DNA of 64,000 nucleotides from positions 1,798,001 through 1,862,000 of the forward strand of contig NZ_OZ244997.1 in NCBI RefSeq assembly GCF_965223285.1. The letters run 5' to 3'. A program made the position numbers and the translations under genes. Below, one piece after another: positions 33,399-42,218 of this stretch (within the stretch, counting starts at the first letter, position 1; each line of letters begins with the position of its first letter). This DNA comes from Leptofilum sp965223285. Its GTDB lineage: Bacteria; Chloroflexota; Anaerolineae; Promineifilales; Promineifilaceae. A model generated the notes under the pieces. It had not been told where the DNA came from. It did no database searches and saw only the letters and a program-made list of their open reading frames with translations.

Positions 33399-34958
33399 AT
33401 GACCAAAATCTTCCTTTACGACACCACCCTCCGCGATGGCACACAGCGTGAGGGGATTTCCCTTTCTGTTGACGACAAGCTCAAAATCACCCAAAAGCTA
33501 GATGAATTCGGTATTGATTATGTAGAAGGCGGCTGGCCAGGATCAAACCCCAAAGATGTGGAATATTTCCAGCGCGTGGCCTCGCTTGATTTGAAACACA
33601 CCAAAGTTGCCGCTTTTGGCAGCACCCGGCGCAAAGGCATTCGCCCAGAGGAGGATGCGAATCTGAAGCTGCTTATCGAGGCCAATACGCCGGCCGTTAC
33701 CCTGGTGGGTAAAAGCTGGGATTTACACGCCCGCGATGTGCTGGAAGTGAGCCTGGAAGAAAATCTGGCCATGATTGGCGATAGCGTGGCGTATTGCAAA
33801 TCGCAGAATAGAGAAGTGATTTTCGATGCCGAGCATTTCTTCGATGGCTACAAGGCCAACCCGGAGTATGCCATCGCCACGGTAAAAGCTGCTGCTGTGA
33901 ATGGGGCAGACAGCGTGGTGCTGTGCGACACCAATGGCGGCTCTCTGCCCTGGGAAATTGAAGAGATTTTTGGGGAAGTACAAACGGCCGTTGGCAACCA
34001 GACCCAAATCGGCATCCACACCCATGATGATGGGGAATGTGGGGTGGCGAATGCGCTGGCCGGGGTTCGCGCTGGAGCCATGCAAGTGCAAGGCACTATC
34101 AACGGCTACGGCGAGCGTGTTGCCAACGCCAACCTGTGCAGCCTCATCCCCGATTTGCAGCTAAAAATGGGCTTCGATTGCGTCCCGCCCGAAAAGCTGG
34201 CTACCCTCACCGAACTCTCCCGCTACGTCGCCGAAGTGGCCAATCTGGATTTAGATGACCATCAACCGTTTGTCGGTGCCAGTGCCTTTGCCCACAAAGG
34301 CGGCATCCACGTCGCCGCCATGCTCAAGAACCCACTCAGCTACCAGCACATCGAGCCAGAACTGGTTGGCAACCAGCAGCGCAGCGTTGTTTCAGAGCTG
34401 TCTGGCCGAGGGAATTTAGTAGACAAAGCCCACCAATTTGGCCTCAACACAGAAAGTTTGGATCTACGCAAAGCGTTAGAGCAAATTAAAGTTCTGGAAT
34501 CGCAGGGTTTTACCTTTGAAGGGGCAGAAGCGTCAGTCGAGTTGATGCTGCGCCGCACCCATCCTGCCTATGTCCCGCCCTTTGAGGTGATCGACTATTC
34601 CGTTAGCGTCCACCAGCGGCGCGGGCGCGGCCTGAATGCCGAAGCCATCGTTAAGGTGCGGGTTGGCCCCAAACGAATGCACACCGTCGCCGAGGGCAAT
34701 GGCCCAGTGAATGCGCTGGACGCCGCCTTGCGCAAAGCCCTGGTTGATGTTTATCCGCAGCTAGGCAGTATCAAGCTGGTTGATTATAAGGTGCGCATTT
34801 TGGATGGTGAAAACGCTACGGCCGCAACCACCCGCGTTCTTATCGATACCCGCCAGGGCAACAAAAGCTGGAGCACCGTTGGGGCAAGCGCCAACATCAT
34901 TGAAGCTAGTTGGCAAGCATTGGCGGATAGTATGGAGTATGCGCTTTTGGGTAATTGA
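33399..34958 (+). CDS. cimA: (R)-citramalate synthase
   Basis: 519 aa. LeuA-like enzyme condensing acetyl-CoA with pyruvate, the threonine-independent entry to isoleucine. DTTLRDGTQREGISLSVDDKL and DYVEGGWPGSNPKD are typical of the CimA branch rather than LeuA; HTHDDGECGVANALAGVRAG is the metal site. The C-terminal regulatory domain is present (about 395-510). Ends in TGA, an ordinary stop. Last gene of the main ilv-leu run. Confidence 0.92.
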   Translation: MTKIFLYDTTLRDGTQREGISLSVDDKLKITQKLDEFGIDYVEGGWPGSNPKDVEYFQRVASLDLKHTKVAAFGSTRRKGIRPEEDANLKLLIEANTPAVTLVGKSWDLHARDVLEVSLEENLAMIGDSVAYCKSQNREVIFDAEHFFDGYKANPEYAIATVKAAAVNGADSVVLCDTNGGSLPWEIEEIFGEVQTAVGNQTQIGIHTHDDGECGVANALAGVRAGAMQVQGTINGYGERVANANLCSLIPDLQLKMGFDCVPPEKLATLTELSRYVAEVANLDLDDHQPFVGASAFAHKGGIHVAAMLKNPLSYQHIEPELVGNQQRSVVSELSGRGNLVDKAHQFGLNTESLDLRKALEQIKVLESQGFTFEGAEASVELMLRRTHPAYVPPFEVIDYSVSVHQRRGRGLNAEAIVKVRVGPKRMHTVAEGNGPVNALDAALRKALVDVYPQLGSIKLVDYKVRILDGENATAATTRVLIDTRQGNKSWSTVGASANIIEASWQALADSMEYALLGN

Positions 34959-34975
34959 GTAATTGGGTTATTTTA

Positions 34976-35025
34976 TAGCCGTGGATTCTTTCCGCGTAAA
35001 AGAGCGCAGAAAGAATCTGCGGCTA
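34976..35025. repeat. Dispersed inverted repeat, GCGGATTCTTTCCGCG family
   Basis: TAGCCGTGGATTCTTTCCGC pairs with GCAGAAAGAATCTGCGGCTA. Lies between convergent cimA and the membrane-protein pair, where it may end transcription. Confidence 0.78.
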
Positions 35026-35041
35026 CGATGAAAGATTATGA

Positions 35042-35542
35042 TCATTGTTGGGAAGCTGACTGCCTTAATTCGGGAAACAAGTAGGCTGCGAGCAAGCCTG
35101 CCCCTAATCCCACGGACAGGATAATAACTGTGTTTTTATCCACAAAATCGGCAGCATACAGTAGCAAAAGGCCCAAAACCACAACGACAACCATGACAAC
35201 AGATTTATGCAACGGCAACTTATACATGGCAATGCCCAAAACCATGAGGATAACTGTCGTCAGAATTGGGGTTAACAAATGCCAACTCATATAACCCGCA
35301 GACATCGCGGGCACAGCCAACATCACATAAAAGGCTACCAAAGCCACCGCCCAGGCCAATTTTTGCTTCATCCCAGCCAGCCACACAAACCCAACAACAA
35401 GCGGAATTGCCAAAGCATCCAAATAGTTACCACGCAGCCAAACAAAACCAGCATAGCCGACCAAACCCATTACGATGAAAGCAAATGGCGGCACCCATTT
35501 TGGACCCTGAAAACTGTGATTTTTATCGTTTTGTCTTTGCAT
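35042..35542 (-). CDS. Small polytopic membrane protein, paralog of the next
   Basis: 166 aa with about six hydrophobic helices. Shares with the adjacent 163-aa protein the pattern RGxYxDALxIP near residues 33-43 and the same helix spacing, indicating tandem duplication. No known family recognised. Last gene of a four-gene minus-strand run with a cysteine-rich Tat-exported protein and a MauE-like protein, so a self-immunity role is possible (inference). Confidence 0.6.
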   Translation of the reverse strand: MQRQNDKNHSFQGPKWVPPFAFIVMGLVGYAGFVWLRGNYLDALAIPLVVGFVWLAGMKQKLAWAVALVAFYVMLAVPAMSAGYMSWHLLTPILTTVILMVLGIAMYKLPLHKSVVMVVVVVLGLLLLYAADFVDKNTVIILSVGLGAGLLAAYLFPELRQSASQQ

Positions 35543-35550
35543 ATCCTCTC

Positions 35551-36042
35551 TTAAAGCTCGACTTTTTTTTCAAGAAGATATTTGCCGAATAAGCAAAAAA
35601 CACCAACCCCCAAAAGAGCAAGACCAGAGCTGACAGAAAGCAGATCCAAAATAATTGAGAGCAATACGATCAAACCCAATACACCTACAATAGCGATAGC
35701 TCTAGTCCAAGCATATAAGAATATACCATATGCAGCTACTGATACAATTAATGAGGAAAGAAAACCTGTTAAAGTGCTTAGCCTCATAAGTCCCCTATCA
35801 ATAAGTAACAGCGAGGCTATGACATAAAAAATAAGTATGCCTAAAGCTATATAATATCGATGTTGAAGAAGACCAACAAAAACAAGAACAAAAGATATTG
35901 GTATAATTAACGCATCAAAATAGGTTCCACGAGTAGTTGCATACAAAAAATATCCAGCAAGCATTAAAAAAGTATACAACAAGAAGATGCCTCTATTTTT
36001 AGAGATTTTGTGATCAAATAGCTTATTATCTTGGTTGCTCAT
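35551..36042 (-). CDS. Small polytopic membrane protein, paralog of the previous
   Basis: 163 aa, about six hydrophobic helices, hydrophilic N-terminus. RGTYFDALIIP matches RGNYLDALAIP of its neighbour. It has AT-rich codon use, unlike the more GC-rich neighbour, suggesting the copies diverged or arrived at different times. Ribosome site AAGGAAAC. Function unknown. Confidence 0.6.
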   Translation of the reverse strand: MSNQDNKLFDHKISKNRGIFLLYTFLMLAGYFLYATTRGTYFDALIIPISFVLVFVGLLQHRYYIALGILIFYVIASLLLIDRGLMRLSTLTGFLSSLIVSVAAYGIFLYAWTRAIAIVGVLGLIVLLSIILDLLSVSSGLALLGVGVFCLFGKYLLEKKVEL

Positions 36043-36168
36043 CGTTTCCTTTTTAGGTTGTAATTATGTCAAATAAACTATTACCTTCCAGGATAACTAC
36101 AATAGTATAGATTTGATAGGAGTCAATCTCTTCACAATAGAATCAATTGAGCGAAAAATACACTCAAT

Positions 36169-36933
36169 TTAACAATCATGTGTTCCTGGGTTCACATCAC
36201 AACAATCACTCGCAAGAATACATTGCGCTATCGCATTTGAACATGCGGCAACTTGAATAAAACAACAGCCAACAGTCGCTACACAACAAGCAGTAAGAAT
36301 AGCACACTGGATTGATGCTGAAACGCATTGATCCATTATTCGTGAACACGGACCATGATCTAAGAGTGGGGAAATATTGTCCAAAGGTGAAAGGCCTCTA
36401 TTCGTTCTTTCAAACCAATGTGATGAAATTAGTTGATGTTCTCTATCATCATGAGAAATCACCTGTCCGGCTTCAACGTAAAACAAGGCCTCATCTTGAA
36501 CAATCAATAGTGGGGCTTGCCATTGGCTAGACCTAGAGTGACTGTCTTTGAGGAAACATAACAAGGCTCCTCGATTATCCTCATTAGTACAACCAACAAT
36601 TAAATGATCTGTGTGAAATGTATGCATTCTCTGATTTTCGTCTCTTCCCGTGGTTTTCGTACGGTAAGCAAAATAAAGACCTGGAATCTCTTGAAAACCT
36701 TCCGTATCTAATTGATTTCGCAAAATCTGAACATTTGTGTCATCAAAAGCTATTTGTTTTAATATATCAGTATTTCTACGAGGTAAAGTCCACATATCAT
36801 ATTCAAGACGGTCACTGGCTAGAACTTCTTTAGCTTCCGGCACAAATTTTAAGACCGTAGCCAATCCCATCGCACTCGCTGACTGAAAAATACCTTTTAA
36901 GAAACCACGTCTTGACACATCTTTTTTTGTCAT
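36169..36933 (-). CDS. Tat-exported precursor with cysteine-rich, hydrophobic C-terminal module (halocin-C8-like)
   Basis: 254 aa. Met at 36933 follows GGGAGGAAG. Residues 4-40 form a twin-arginine signal (SRRGFLKG then a hydrophobic stretch). Residues 45-185 form a soluble domain of unknown type. The last 65 or so residues carry 12 cysteines in a Gly/Ala/Ile-rich setting (CSRIMDQC, TACCVATVGCC, ASDCCD, ending HDC). The plan of Tat signal, N-terminal domain and Cys-rich hydrophobic tail recalls halocin C8 precursors, where the N-part is the immunity protein. This is structural resemblance by eye, not a family match. Confidence 0.6.
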   Translation of the reverse strand: MTKKDVSRRGFLKGIFQSASAMGLATVLKFVPEAKEVLASDRLEYDMWTLPRRNTDILKQIAFDDTNVQILRNQLDTEGFQEIPGLYFAYRTKTTGRDENQRMHTFHTDHLIVGCTNEDNRGALLCFLKDSHSRSSQWQAPLLIVQDEALFYVEAGQVISHDDREHQLISSHWFERTNRGLSPLDNISPLLDHGPCSRIMDQCVSASIQCAILTACCVATVGCCFIQVAACSNAIAQCILASDCCDVNPGTHDC

Positions 36934-36984
36934 TTTACTTCCTCCCATATTAAATTCTAACCAACGAATCTCTTCTTACGGTTT

Positions 36985-37542
36985 TTAGGCTTGTGAGGTT
37001 GGCTTTGTAGATTGATGGAGTATCCTCACAGAAAGTAAAGCATGAGCCCAAACCACTACTGGAACCATAACATTTATTGAAAAATGAGTTTGCCAATCGA
37101 CTTGCATTGCCACGCCATTATCAATTGACCATAGCCCTCCTTTTGTCCAATAAATGGGCATCAACAATCCTATAAGAATTAGATTACGGTAAATTAACCG
37201 CCACTGCACGGGGGTTACGGAACGAAAGCAGCCGCAATCATTATCCTTACCGCGCAGCAGGCTAATGGCAATGCCACTAGAAAAACTAAGGAGAAGCATC
37301 GCGCCTGCAATAACTGAAGATTGACTCCAAAGCCCAAGGATCAACAGACCACCAACTACAACTTCTAACCAGGGCAAAAATGAAGCTAACAAAGATGCTA
37401 CAAATTTGGGTACAAGCTCATACCCCATGATGGCACTTAGAAATTGGCTGGAACCACCTTTTACCTTAACAACACCAGCAACTAAAAAGATCGTTCCAAC
37501 TACCAGCCTCAAAACAAAAACGACACTAAAAAGTATGCTCAT
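36985..37542 (-). CDS. MauE/DoxX-like membrane protein
   Basis: 185 aa, four to five membrane helices and the MauE signature (FVLRLVVGTIFLVAGVVK; DNDCGCF). MauE proteins support disulfide-rich protein maturation, as in methylamine dehydrogenase. Standing just upstream of a 12-cysteine exported protein, it probably helps form its disulfides (inference). ATG at 37542 is used, with AGGA upstream; the frame can extend to a GTG at 37584. Confidence 0.75.
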   Translation of the reverse strand: MSILFSVVFVLRLVVGTIFLVAGVVKVKGGSSQFLSAIMGYELVPKFVASLLASFLPWLEVVVGGLLILGLWSQSSVIAGAMLLLSFSSGIAISLLRGKDNDCGCFRSVTPVQWRLIYRNLILIGLLMPIYWTKGGLWSIDNGVAMQVDWQTHFSINVMVPVVVWAHALLSVRILHQSTKPTSQA

Positions 37543-37684
37543 AAACAATCCTGTTTTTGTGGAAATCTCTTGAAATTTAGACACTTGAAGGGTAAAACCG
37601 CCGATATTTTAACAGATCAATGCCACAAAACTGTGTCCGGACAACGACAATTTTGTGGCGCAACTGCGCCAATCTTTGGCGTGG

Positions 37685-38320
37685 TTACGCCAGCCCCATT
37701 TTGGTGGCTTGAACGGCCGCACCCGCCCGCGAACTTACACCCAACTTTTCATAGATATCTTCCAGATAACGACTAACCGTTCGCTCAGAGAGATACAATG
37801 CTGCTGCAATTTCAGCGTTACTCTTTTCAATGCAAACTAACTGCATAATCTTTATGTCTTGTTCGGTTAAATGTTTGACAGCAAGCTCCGGCTTTGACAA
37901 AATTTTAGTTTGTACTGCCTCTTGTAAAAGCTGCTGACTAAACCATTTTTCTCCTACAGCGACTGCACGAATCGCCTGAATATATCGTCGGGTCTCGTCA
38001 GTTTTCAAAATACAACCAGCAACAACTTGCATTATTGTTTGGCGCAAGTAAATGTCTGAGGAATGAGGCAGCATAGCTATGATTTTGCTATCGTGATTTT
38101 GTTGTTTCCAAGCAGAAATTGATTCTAAAAATGAGTTATCAGCCGAAGCTGTTACTAAAAGGACATCAGGTGATTGGTTTACAACTTGAAAACAATTTTC
38201 TTTAAGAATGACAGATGAACCGAGCCATTGAATATCGTCAGCCGTCTGCAAAACCGTTTGTAAACCGACGCAAAAAAGTGGCTGGCTATCTACCACAAAC
38301 ACTTTAATTTTAGATGCCAT
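37685..38320 (-). CDS. LuxR-family response regulator with degenerate receiver
   Basis: 211 aa. Receiver-like domain 1-120, but where the phospho-acceptor Asp is expected (SPDVLLVTAS) it is Thr, so control by phosphorylation is doubtful. C-terminal LuxR helix-turn-helix: HLTEQDIKIMQLVCIEKSNAEIAAALYLSERTVSRYLEDIYEKLG. Start chosen by GGGGAGG. Same orientation as the downstream MauE, Cys-rich and membrane genes and likely their regulator. Contains no exact palindrome copy. Confidence 0.85.
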   Translation of the reverse strand: MASKIKVFVVDSQPLFCVGLQTVLQTADDIQWLGSSVILKENCFQVVNQSPDVLLVTASADNSFLESISAWKQQNHDSKIIAMLPHSSDIYLRQTIMQVVAGCILKTDETRRYIQAIRAVAVGEKWFSQQLLQEAVQTKILSKPELAVKHLTEQDIKIMQLVCIEKSNAEIAAALYLSERTVSRYLEDIYEKLGVSSRAGAAVQATKMGLA

Positions 38321-38425
38321 CCTCAACCTCCCCTTATGCTTAAGTTTGGCAAAATCTCTTTTTGGTTAAAATTGTTTCTTTTGTGGAATGTTCTGGCTTC
38401 GTTGTGTGAACCTTGCCATTCTATA

Positions 38426-38436
38426 CCCCCCCCCCC
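38426..38436. repeat. Homopolymeric C11 tract
   Basis: Eleven consecutive C in the gap between the LuxR gene and the DnaJ-like gene. Confidence 0.85.
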
Positions 38437-38520
38437 ATCTTTTGTCAACAAATTTGGTTGGTTTCTCATTCAACCGTTACCGTTTTTGCCCAGTCTGTTT
38501 GTTAAAAAACGAAGTTAAAA

Positions 38521-38544
38521 CAATTACCCAATTACCCAATTACC
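38521..38544. repeat. Tandem repeat, 3 x CAATTACC
   Basis: Three perfect copies of an 8-bp unit ending 16 bp before the DnaJ-like ATG. Confidence 0.85.
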
Positions 38545-38559
38545 CACTACAATACGCAC

Positions 38560-39546
38560 ATGACAAACCCGAATCACTCCCCCGCAAAAACCAGTCTGCA
38601 TGAGCAAATTGAGCAGATCAGTGCGCTGCTAAACAGCCTGCGTCCACGCCTGGTGGAAGCAGAAGCAGAACTGTCTGAGCGGCTAGCGGCGATTAGTGCC
38701 TTTGAGTTTAAGCTGCGCTCGCGCATTGCCAAGCTGACAGATAAGTTGGATAAGCTCGATGCCGAAATTCAGGAGTTAAGGCGCAAAATGCGCTGGCTGG
38801 GCGAAGGCTGGCAAACCGACCCAGAAAATGAAGCGGCAGCCTGGGCCGCTGGTGAACGGGCAGCCGAATCGGGTGACTATCGGTACCGGGAAATGCCTGA
38901 GGCACCGCGCCAAAACTTAGCGGAGGAAGAGAAGGCGTCACTTAAGCAACTATATCGCCAATTGGCACGCCGTTTTCACCCTGACATGGCGGTGGACAAA
39001 GAAGATCGTAAGTATCGCACCCAGATGATGATGGCGATCAATGCCGCCTACGCAGCAGGCGATTTAGAGAAGCTGGAGCAGCTACTGCTGGAACCAGACG
39101 CACCGCACACAATTGTGATCAATTCTGAACAGGAGCAGCTAGATTTGCTAACACGGGAATTAACGCGGGTGCAAAATCGGCTGCAAGAGATTAAAGATGA
39201 ACTGGCACAGCTAGACAAGCATAAAAGCACGTTTATGATGCAGCGGCAGGAAGAGGTAGCGCGAGCGGGTCGTGATTGGTTTGCTGAGGTGGCGGCGCAG
39301 CTACGCAAGGATATTGACAAACGGCAAATTGAGCGAGACGTGCTAGAGCAGCAGTTGGCTAATATGAATGATGATTTTGCGGAAACGGCCGTATCTTCCG
39401 AAGATTTCGCCGACATTGTGCTGGATGCCACTCTGGATGATTCCTTCGATCCTCAAATCTCCGCTGAGTTCGACCGCTACATTGACCGCCGCCGCAGTAA
39501 AAACTATTTTGAACAAGATTACGAAGACGATTACGACCTTGACTAG
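38560..39546 (+). CDS. Coiled-coil J-domain protein
   Basis: 328 aa. N-terminal coiled coil about 10-85; J-domain-like segment about 128-180 with the HPD tripeptide (LYRQLARRFHPDMAVD, then MMMAINAAYAAGDLEKL); second coiled coil about 195-275; acidic, tyrosine-rich C-terminus (NYFEQDYEDDYDLD). The HPD implies interaction with DnaK. No ribosome site, and a triple 8-bp repeat lies just upstream. Distinct from canonical DnaJ, lacking the Gly/Phe and zinc domains. Confidence 0.8.
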   Translation: MTNPNHSPAKTSLHEQIEQISALLNSLRPRLVEAEAELSERLAAISAFEFKLRSRIAKLTDKLDKLDAEIQELRRKMRWLGEGWQTDPENEAAAWAAGERAAESGDYRYREMPEAPRQNLAEEEKASLKQLYRQLARRFHPDMAVDKEDRKYRTQMMMAINAAYAAGDLEKLEQLLLEPDAPHTIVINSEQEQLDLLTRELTRVQNRLQEIKDELAQLDKHKSTFMMQRQEEVARAGRDWFAEVAAQLRKDIDKRQIERDVLEQQLANMNDDFAETAVSSEDFADIVLDATLDDSFDPQISAEFDRYIDRRRSKNYFEQDYEDDYDLD

Positions 39547-39550
39547 AGAC

Positions 39551-39618
39551 CAGTAATCAGTAAGTCGGTATTCAGTGAACAGTCAACTGATTGCTGACCT
39601 ACTGATCACTGATTACTG
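39551..39618. repeat. Inverted repeat, CAGTAATCAG type
   Basis: CAGTAATCAGTAAGT at left and ACTGATCACTGATTACTG at right; fills the gap before the YbaK-like gene. Confidence 0.7.
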
Positions 39619-39623
39619 AAAAT

Positions 39624-40097
39624 ATGCACCCATCCACCCAAAAAGTTGCCAATGCTGCCCTGGAATTAGGGCTAGATGTCGAAATTAAGGAATTTGCTCA
39701 AACGACCCGCACGGCGCAGGAAGCGGCCGACACAATTGGCTGTACGCTAGGGCAAATTGTGAAGAGCCTTTGCTTTGCCGTGAATGGCGAGCCGATTATG
39801 GCGTTGGTCTCCGGCGTGAATCAGCTAGATGAGCGCAAGTTGGCGTCACTGCGCGGCGTGAGGCGCAAAAAGGTGAAACGCGCCACCGCCGACGCGGTGA
39901 AAGCGGCAACTGGGTTTAGCATTGGCGGGGTACCGCCATTTGGTCACATCACGCCGATGACCATCTTCATTGATGAGGATTTGCTCCAGTTTGAGACAGT
40001 TTGGGCAGCAGCGGGAACGCCATTTACGGTGTTTGCCATCGGACCGGAGGATTTGGTGAGCGGGTGTGGGGGAACGGCCGTAAATCTGAAAAAATAA
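39624..40097 (+). CDS. YbaK/ProX-like aminoacyl-tRNA deacylase
   Basis: 157 aa. Trans-editing domain that hydrolyses mischarged tRNA. Family pattern: RTAQEAADTIGCTLGQIVKSLCF, VNQLDERKL, and FSIGGVPPFGH with the conserved GxxPxxH. Whether it edits Cys-tRNA(Pro) or another pair is not decidable by eye. Confidence 0.88.
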   Translation: MHPSTQKVANAALELGLDVEIKEFAQTTRTAQEAADTIGCTLGQIVKSLCFAVNGEPIMALVSGVNQLDERKLASLRGVRRKKVKRATADAVKAATGFSIGGVPPFGHITPMTIFIDEDLLQFETVWAAAGTPFTVFAIGPEDLVSGCGGTAVNLKK

Positions 40098-40127
40098 GTG
40101 CAAATCCATCAAACTTATTAGACATCC

Positions 40128-40182
40128 AACCTCCCGCAGGTTTGAGTACCGGCGACAAACTCAAAATCACCTGCGGGAAGTT
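40128..40182. repeat. Inverted repeat before leuB (CCCGCAGGT type)
   Basis: AACCTCCCGCAGGTTTGAGT pairs with ACTCAAAATCACCTGCGGGA and the following AGTT. Confidence 0.75.
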
Positions 40183-40209
40183 TAATTATAAACCAAAGAA
40201 GGAAGGAAA

Positions 40210-41298
40210 ATGGAAGCAAAAATTACTCTGTTGCCCGGCGATGGAATTGGTCCAGAGGTTGTAGCCGAAGCAGAAAAAGTGCTGGCCGCGATTGCCAGCA
40301 AATTTGGCCACACTTTTGCCACCCAATCTGCTCTGGCTGGTGGCATTGCCATCGACAAAACGGGCAATCCGCTACCTGAAGAAACGCTGGGGATGTGCCT
40401 AGAAGGCAACGCGGTGCTACTGGGCGCGGTGGGCGGCCCCAAATGGAGTGACCCCACGGCTAAAGTGCGACCAGAGCAAGGTTTGCTCAAGCTGCGCAAA
40501 TCGTTGGGAGCCTTTGCCAACATCCGCCCCGTGCGCGTCTTCCCCGCGCTGGCAGAAGCCAGTCCACTCAAGGCAGATCGCGTAGAAAACGTAGACATCG
40601 TGTTTGTGCGGGAGCTGACGGGCGGCATCTATTTTGGCACGCCACAGGGAAGAGAAACAGTAGCAAACGGCCGTTCCGGGCATGACACCATGCGCTACAA
40701 CGAGATGGAAATTAAGCGCGTTTTACGCGTGGCATTCACCCTGGCGCAGCAGCGCAAAGCAGCGGGCGGTCAAGGCAAAGTCACCTCAGTAGACAAGGCC
40801 AACGTGCTGGCATCGTCTCGCGTTTGGCGGGAAGTAGCGCACGAGGTGGCGGCCGAATATCCCGACATTGGATATGAAGACGTGCTGGTGGACGCGATGG
40901 CGATGTACCTCATCAACCGGCCCGGCGATTTTGACGTGGTGGTGACGGGCAATATGTTTGGCGATATTTTGTCGGATGAAGCCTCGATGATCACCGGCTC
41001 ATTAGGGATGCTGCCGTCGGCGTCGCTGGGGGAAGCTGGCTCGGTGGGGCTGTACGAACCGATTCATGGCTCTGCGCCGGATATTGCCGGGCAAGGCATT
41101 GCCAATCCGCTGGCAACAATTTTAAGCACGGCGATGATGCTGCGTTCCAGTTTGGGGCTGGAAGCGGAGGCGGGGGTGGTGGAAACGGCCGTATCTCAAG
41201 TCCTGGCTGCTGGTCATCGCACGGCCGACATTGCCAAGCCGGGTGAAACCAAAGTTGGAACGCAAGAGATGGGCGATTTGGTGGTGGCGAATTTGTAG
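40210..41298 (+). CDS. leuB: 3-isopropylmalate dehydrogenase
   Basis: 362 aa. NAD-dependent oxidative decarboxylation in leucine synthesis, and probably of methylmalate in the citramalate route. LLPGDGIGPEV, ELTGGIYFG, DKANVL, and the metal-binding GNMFGDILSDEASMITGSLGMLPSASLG are all present. Separated from the main operon by about 5 kb of inserted-looking DNA. Ribosome site AAGGAAGGA. Confidence 0.95.
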   Translation: MEAKITLLPGDGIGPEVVAEAEKVLAAIASKFGHTFATQSALAGGIAIDKTGNPLPEETLGMCLEGNAVLLGAVGGPKWSDPTAKVRPEQGLLKLRKSLGAFANIRPVRVFPALAEASPLKADRVENVDIVFVRELTGGIYFGTPQGRETVANGRSGHDTMRYNEMEIKRVLRVAFTLAQQRKAAGGQGKVTSVDKANVLASSRVWREVAHEVAAEYPDIGYEDVLVDAMAMYLINRPGDFDVVVTGNMFGDILSDEASMITGSLGMLPSASLGEAGSVGLYEPIHGSAPDIAGQGIANPLATILSTAMMLRSSLGLEAEAGVVETAVSQVLAAGHRTADIAKPGETKVGTQEMGDLVVANL

Positions 41299-41301
41299 TC
41301 T

Positions 41302-41362
41302 TAACGCAGAGGCGCGAAGACGCAGAGAGTTTTTTCTTTGCCACTTTGCGCCTTTGCGTCAA
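41302..41362. repeat. Inverted repeat (AACGCAGAGGCGC type)
   Basis: AACGCAGAGGCGCGAAGACGC at left and GCGCCTTTGCGT at right. Part of a related string is present near 15458 and 15480. Confidence 0.6.
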
Positions 41363-41390
41363 AATTTTCAGTTTAAGGTTGGAGAAGCTC

Positions 41391-41792
41391 ATGGCAAAAA
41401 CCACGTTTAATCCCGAAACGTTGTTCAACAGCTTGCAGTATGGTTTTTCGCAAATTGTGGTAGCGGAGGGGCAGCGCACGGTGTATTTTTCCGGGCAGGT
41501 GGCCTGGGATGAAAATGAAAATATTGTGGGCGAAAATGATTTGCGGGCGCAGGTATGGCAAAGTTTAAGGAATGTGGAAACGGCCGTTACCAGCGCAGGT
41601 GCCACGCTCAATGACATCGTCGCCTTACGCATCTACATTTTGCACGACTGGATGGACAAAACCGCACCAGTCAGTGAAGGGCTCAAGCAATTTTTCCCAG
41701 AGAATCCACCCACTGCCACCTGGATTGGGGTGCAGTCATTGGCTCGTCCTGAATTTTTGATTGAGATTGAGGGAACGGCCGTAATTAGCTGA
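41391..41792 (+). CDS. RidA-family protein
   Basis: 133 aa. RidA/YjgF fold, typically an enamine/imine deaminase that quenches reactive 2-aminoacrylate or 2-aminocrotonate, intermediates tied to Ile metabolism. Seen: QIVVAEGQRTVYFSGQVAWDENENIVGENDLRAQVWQSLRNVETAVTSAG, VALRIYI, and the C-terminal VQSLARPEFLIEIEG. The usual catalytic Arg lies in LARPEF. Start at 41391 has GGAGA upstream. Confidence 0.9.
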   Translation: MAKTTFNPETLFNSLQYGFSQIVVAEGQRTVYFSGQVAWDENENIVGENDLRAQVWQSLRNVETAVTSAGATLNDIVALRIYILHDWMDKTAPVSEGLKQFFPENPPTATWIGVQSLARPEFLIEIEGTAVIS

Positions 41793-41801
41793 GCAAATAA
41801 A

Positions 41802-42077
41802 ATGAATAATCAAACTGCTAAAAAAGGTTCGAAAATCGCCCTTCGACTTGGAGCGATTTTTTACTTGTTCATCAACTTCCCTGTTTTAATAATGCTCATC
41901 TTTTTTTTGGCGAATGGAGCAAAATTAGATTCATGGCCCGATATCGTTTGGCTTCTCATTTACTGGTTGATTGGTTCATCCATATTCATTGTGATGGCTG
42001 TTTTTTTAGTAGGAATCGGCCTGAATTATTTTTTCAAATACAGAGAGAATATCTACAAAAATTATAAAAAGAAATAA
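41802..42077 (+). CDS. Small membrane protein, unknown
   Basis: 91 aa, two hydrophobic segments (about 17-40 and 47-72) and a basic C-terminal tail (YRENIYKNYKKK). AT-rich, free of the ACGGCCGT palindrome. Starts 9 bp after RidA. No ribosome site is clear. No family recognised. Confidence 0.5.
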   Translation: MNNQTAKKGSKIALRLGAIFYLFINFPVLIMLIFFLANGAKLDSWPDIVWLLIYWLIGSSIFIVMAVFLVGIGLNYFFKYRENIYKNYKKK

Positions 42078-42107
42078 TTTAATTTTTGCATTTTTTGATG
42101 AACTCTA

Positions 42108-42218
42108 CGCAATGTGCAACTTTTACATCCCATCCAGAGGAGGGAGCATTCTCAAATGCGACCGTTGGCATCTGAGGATGCCAACTCCTCTCTGGAAAAA
42201 AGAAAGTTGCACATTAGG
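42108..42218. mobile_element. MITE-like structured element upstream of ilvD
   Basis: Flanked by a perfect 9-bp direct repeat TGAACTCTA (42099-42107 and 42219-42227). Inner ends AATGTGCAACTTT and AAAGTTGCACATT are perfect 13-bp inverted repeats (42111-42123, 42203-42215). Inside are a TCCAGAG/CTCTGGA pair and two further hairpins, GCATT-CTCA-AATGC and GTTGGCATC-TGAG-GATGCCAAC. No coding capacity. Confidence 0.75.

Noticed and set aside
39846..40112. Antisense ORFs inside YbaK, sbcC and other genes
   Set aside because: They are frame shadows of clearly coding genes on the opposite strand, with no ribosome sites or family features.
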